From an uncultured Bacilli bacterium (GTDB lineage Bacteria > Bacillota_I > Bacilli_A > RF39 > UBA660): 5,926 bases of DNA. The translations under genes were made by a program, and so were the position numbers. The notes below the pieces were generated by a model that worked only from the letters and a program-made list of their open reading frames with translations, searched no databases and had not been told where the DNA came from. The stretch covers positions 1-5,926 of the forward strand of contig CANROL010000076.1 in assembly GCA_947632255.1 (NCBI GenBank), written 5' to 3'. Shown piece by piece: positions 4,173 through 5,926 of the stretch (its first letter is position 1; every line of letters begins with the position of its first letter).

Positions 4173-5926
4173 ATGGGAAAGAAGAAAGGTTTATTAATAT
4201 TAATTTTATTAGTTATGTTATTACCTATTAAAGTATGGGCTAAAAATAGTATTACTTTAGAAGTTAGTAATAATGATTTAAAGGCTGGGGATTATGTTAC
4301 AGTTACAGCAAAAGTTAAGAGTGATGATAAACTTTATGCTTTAATTGCCACCTTAAGTTATGATCATAATGTTTTTGAAGCTATTGATGAAAGAGATTTT
4401 AAAAATGTCGAGGGTTGGTCTTCAGTAGTTTTTAATAAAGATAATAATAAATTTGGTTTAATTAATAAATCTGGGGCTATTAATGAAGAATTATTAAAAG
4501 TAGAATTAAAAGTTAAAGATAATAGTAATGTTGGTAAAACAAGTATTAGTTTAGATAATATTTCAGCATCTAATGGCAATAAAAAAATAGAATTTGAAAA
4601 ACAAAATGTTGATGTTATGATTACAAGAGATGCTAAAGATAAGGAAGAAATGCCTAGTAATGATGTACTTAATAGTAATACCAAAGATGAAGTTATTAAA
4701 ACTAATTCTAGTAAAGTATTAATAATTGTTTTAATAAGTTTAGCAGTAGGTTTAATCGCTGGGGCAATTGTCATAAATATTTTAAAAGTACAAAATAAAG
4801 AGAAAATTACTTATTTTATAGGAATTTTAGTTTTATTATGTGTAATTAGTTTGGGAATAATTATAATTATTAATAATAAAAGAAAAGATGTTAATAATGA
4901 TGGGGAAAGTAATTATGATGATGCTAAAGATATAATTAAATATATTATTGATTTTGAAGGTACTAATAAAAGTAAACCTAGTGATAAATATGATACTAAT
5001 AATGATGGAAAAGTAGATGTTAATGATGTTGGGGGACAAGTAGAAGATACTACTAATAATACTAAATATAATATTAGTTTAAGTAATGGGGATAATAATT
5101 ATTATGTTACTAAAAATAAAGAAATAGCTTTAGAATTTAGAGCTAATATTGAACCGGTTGAAGAAATTATGCAAGTAATTATTAATGATGAAGTATACGA
5201 TGTTATTAAAAATGCTAATTCTTATACAGTAATTATTAATTCTTTAGATAAAGCAGGAGTATTAGAACTTAATTTTAATAAAATTATTTTAGCTAATAAT
5301 AGAGAAGTTAAAACAGATTTTAAAATTAATTTAGAAGTTTTAAAAGATAAACCTCAAATAAATGATTTTATAATTAATGAAGAAGGGGATATAAGTTTTA
5401 ATTTAGTAGATCCTGATAAAGCTTGGATTAATGGTACTATTATTATTAGTGATGAAGATGAAAATGTTCTTTTAAAAGAAAATATTAAAGAGGGTAATAA
5501 TAAGTATAATTATCAATTTATTAAAGATAAAAAATATAAAGTAGTTATAAAAGGTTCTTATGATTTAGATAGTGATGCAATTAGTAGTTATGATGATAAT
5601 GAATATCGTGATGAAATATTTATGGAAAAAGAAGTATTAATTGCTAATAAATATAATTTTAAGATAGATAATATAGAAATAACTAAAAATGTTAAGAAAA
5701 ATGAAGAAGCTATTATTACTTTTACAAGTTATAATGGAAGTGTTTATCCAATTGAATATGTCGTTATAAATGGGGTTAATTATCCGGTGGAAGCCTTAGA
5801 AGAAGAAAATAGTTATCAAATTATTTTACCAGGTGAAACTGATGCTGGGTTAAAACAAATAGATATTCAAAATATTGTTCTTAGTAATGGCAAGAGTTTT
5901 AATAATCATGAAGATTATGAATTAGA
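4173..5926 (+). CDS. Exported cohesin-TM-TM-dockerin protein with beta-rich repeats (3' truncated)
   Basis: 584 complete codons are visible, and the frame is still open at the window edge. Residues 1-23 are a Sec signal peptide (KKK, hydrophobic core, cleavage likely after VWA). Residues about 26-150 look like a cohesin domain: extracellular beta-sandwich pattern LEVSNNDLKAGDYVTVTAKV, LSYDHNVFEA, EGWSS, VGKTSISLDNISASNG. After a polar linker come two membrane helices, about 182-204 and 212-233, joined by a short KVQNKEK loop. Residues 239-286 have two dockerin-type calcium loops: D239-N241-D243-G244...D250 and D274-N276-D278-G279...D285. Residues about 298-584 are beta-rich modules; the segment around VDPDKAWINGTIII (411-424) recalls Ig-like repeats of large Gram-positive surface proteins. 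With a cytoplasmic loop, both cohesin and dockerin would face outside. The likely role is cell-surface assembly or adhesion; partners are unknown. No catalytic domain is seen in the visible part. Confidence 0.85.
   Translation, partial: MGKKKGLLILILLVMLLPIKVWAKNSITLEVSNNDLKAGDYVTVTAKVKSDDKLYALIATLSYDHNVFEAIDERDFKNVEGWSSVVFNKDNNKFGLINKSGAINEELLKVELKVKDNSNVGKTSISLDNISASNGNKKIEFEKQNVDVMITRDAKDKEEMPSNDVLNSNTKDEVIKTNSSKVLIIVLISLAVGLIAGAIVINILKVQNKEKITYFIGILVLLCVISLGIIIIINNKRKDVNNDGESNYDDAKDIIKYIIDFEGTNKSKPSDKYDTNNDGKVDVNDVGGQVEDTTNNTKYNISLSNGDNNYYVTKNKEIALEFRANIEPVEEIMQVIINDEVYDVIKNANSYTVIINSLDKAGVLELNFNKIILANNREVKTDFKINLEVLKDKPQINDFIINEEGDISFNLVDPDKAWINGTIIISDEDENVLLKENIKEGNNKYNYQFIKDKKYKVVIKGSYDLDSDAISSYDDNEYRDEIFMEKEVLIANKYNFKIDNIEITKNVKKNEEAIITFTSYNGSVYPIEYVVINGVNYPVEALEEENSYQIILPGETDAGLKQIDIQNIVLSNGKSFNNHEDYEL

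Noticed and set aside
4364..5039. Two minus-strand frames (4364-4774 and 4836-5039) antisense to the cohesin/dockerin gene
   Set aside because: They mirror the plus-strand cohesin, helix and dockerin codons, and neither has a start context or family motif.

Overview
The window comes from a very AT-rich, low-GC Gram-positive-type bacterium. The gene content (GpsA, RarA, a Xer recombinase, a Sec-exported cohesin/dockerin surface protein, a C-type-lectin-like target protein with LRPV ending) and the poly-A/T codon choice suggest an uncultured gut Bacilli/Mycoplasmatota lineage of the RF39 kind. This placement is an inference; no rRNA or marker gene is present to prove it. TGG encodes Trp, and two genes end at TGA (the first gene and rarA), so the standard bacterial code fits better than the Mycoplasma code.

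Layout. (1) Positions 1-474 hold the 3' end of a surface-protein gene. It ends in a C-type-lectin/formylglycine-enzyme-like domain with a sharply GC-rich, adenine-poor patch at about 301-410, which has the signature of the variable region of a diversity-generating retroelement (DGR). The matching reverse transcriptase and template repeat are not in the window. (2) Positions 475-645 are non-coding and carry two direct copies of a two-part repeat resembling an insertion-sequence end. (3) On the minus strand rarA (2804-1605) runs into gpsA (1608-646) with a 4-base ATGA overlap, an apparently coupled two-gene unit joining replication-fork maintenance with phospholipid precursor synthesis. (4) A Xer tyrosine recombinase (2930-3832, +) is transcribed divergently from rarA behind a good extended -10 promoter and ends in a bidirectional terminator. 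(5) The terminator is shared with a convergent 48-residue gene (4023-3877, -) encoding a Ser/Arg/Asn/Glu repeat microprotein that I do not recognise. (6) From 4173 to the right edge runs a large exported protein, cut by the window, with a consensus sigma-A-type promoter and strong ribosome binding site. Its order is signal peptide, cohesin-like domain, two transmembrane helices, dockerin-like calcium-binding domain, then beta-rich repeat modules.

The two ends of the window therefore carry accessory cell-surface functions (a putative hypervariable ligand-binding protein and a putative cohesin/dockerin scaffold), with housekeeping genes between them. The most interesting items are the DGR-type variable region, the cohesin-TM-TM-dockerin architecture in one chain, and the SR-repeat microprotein.
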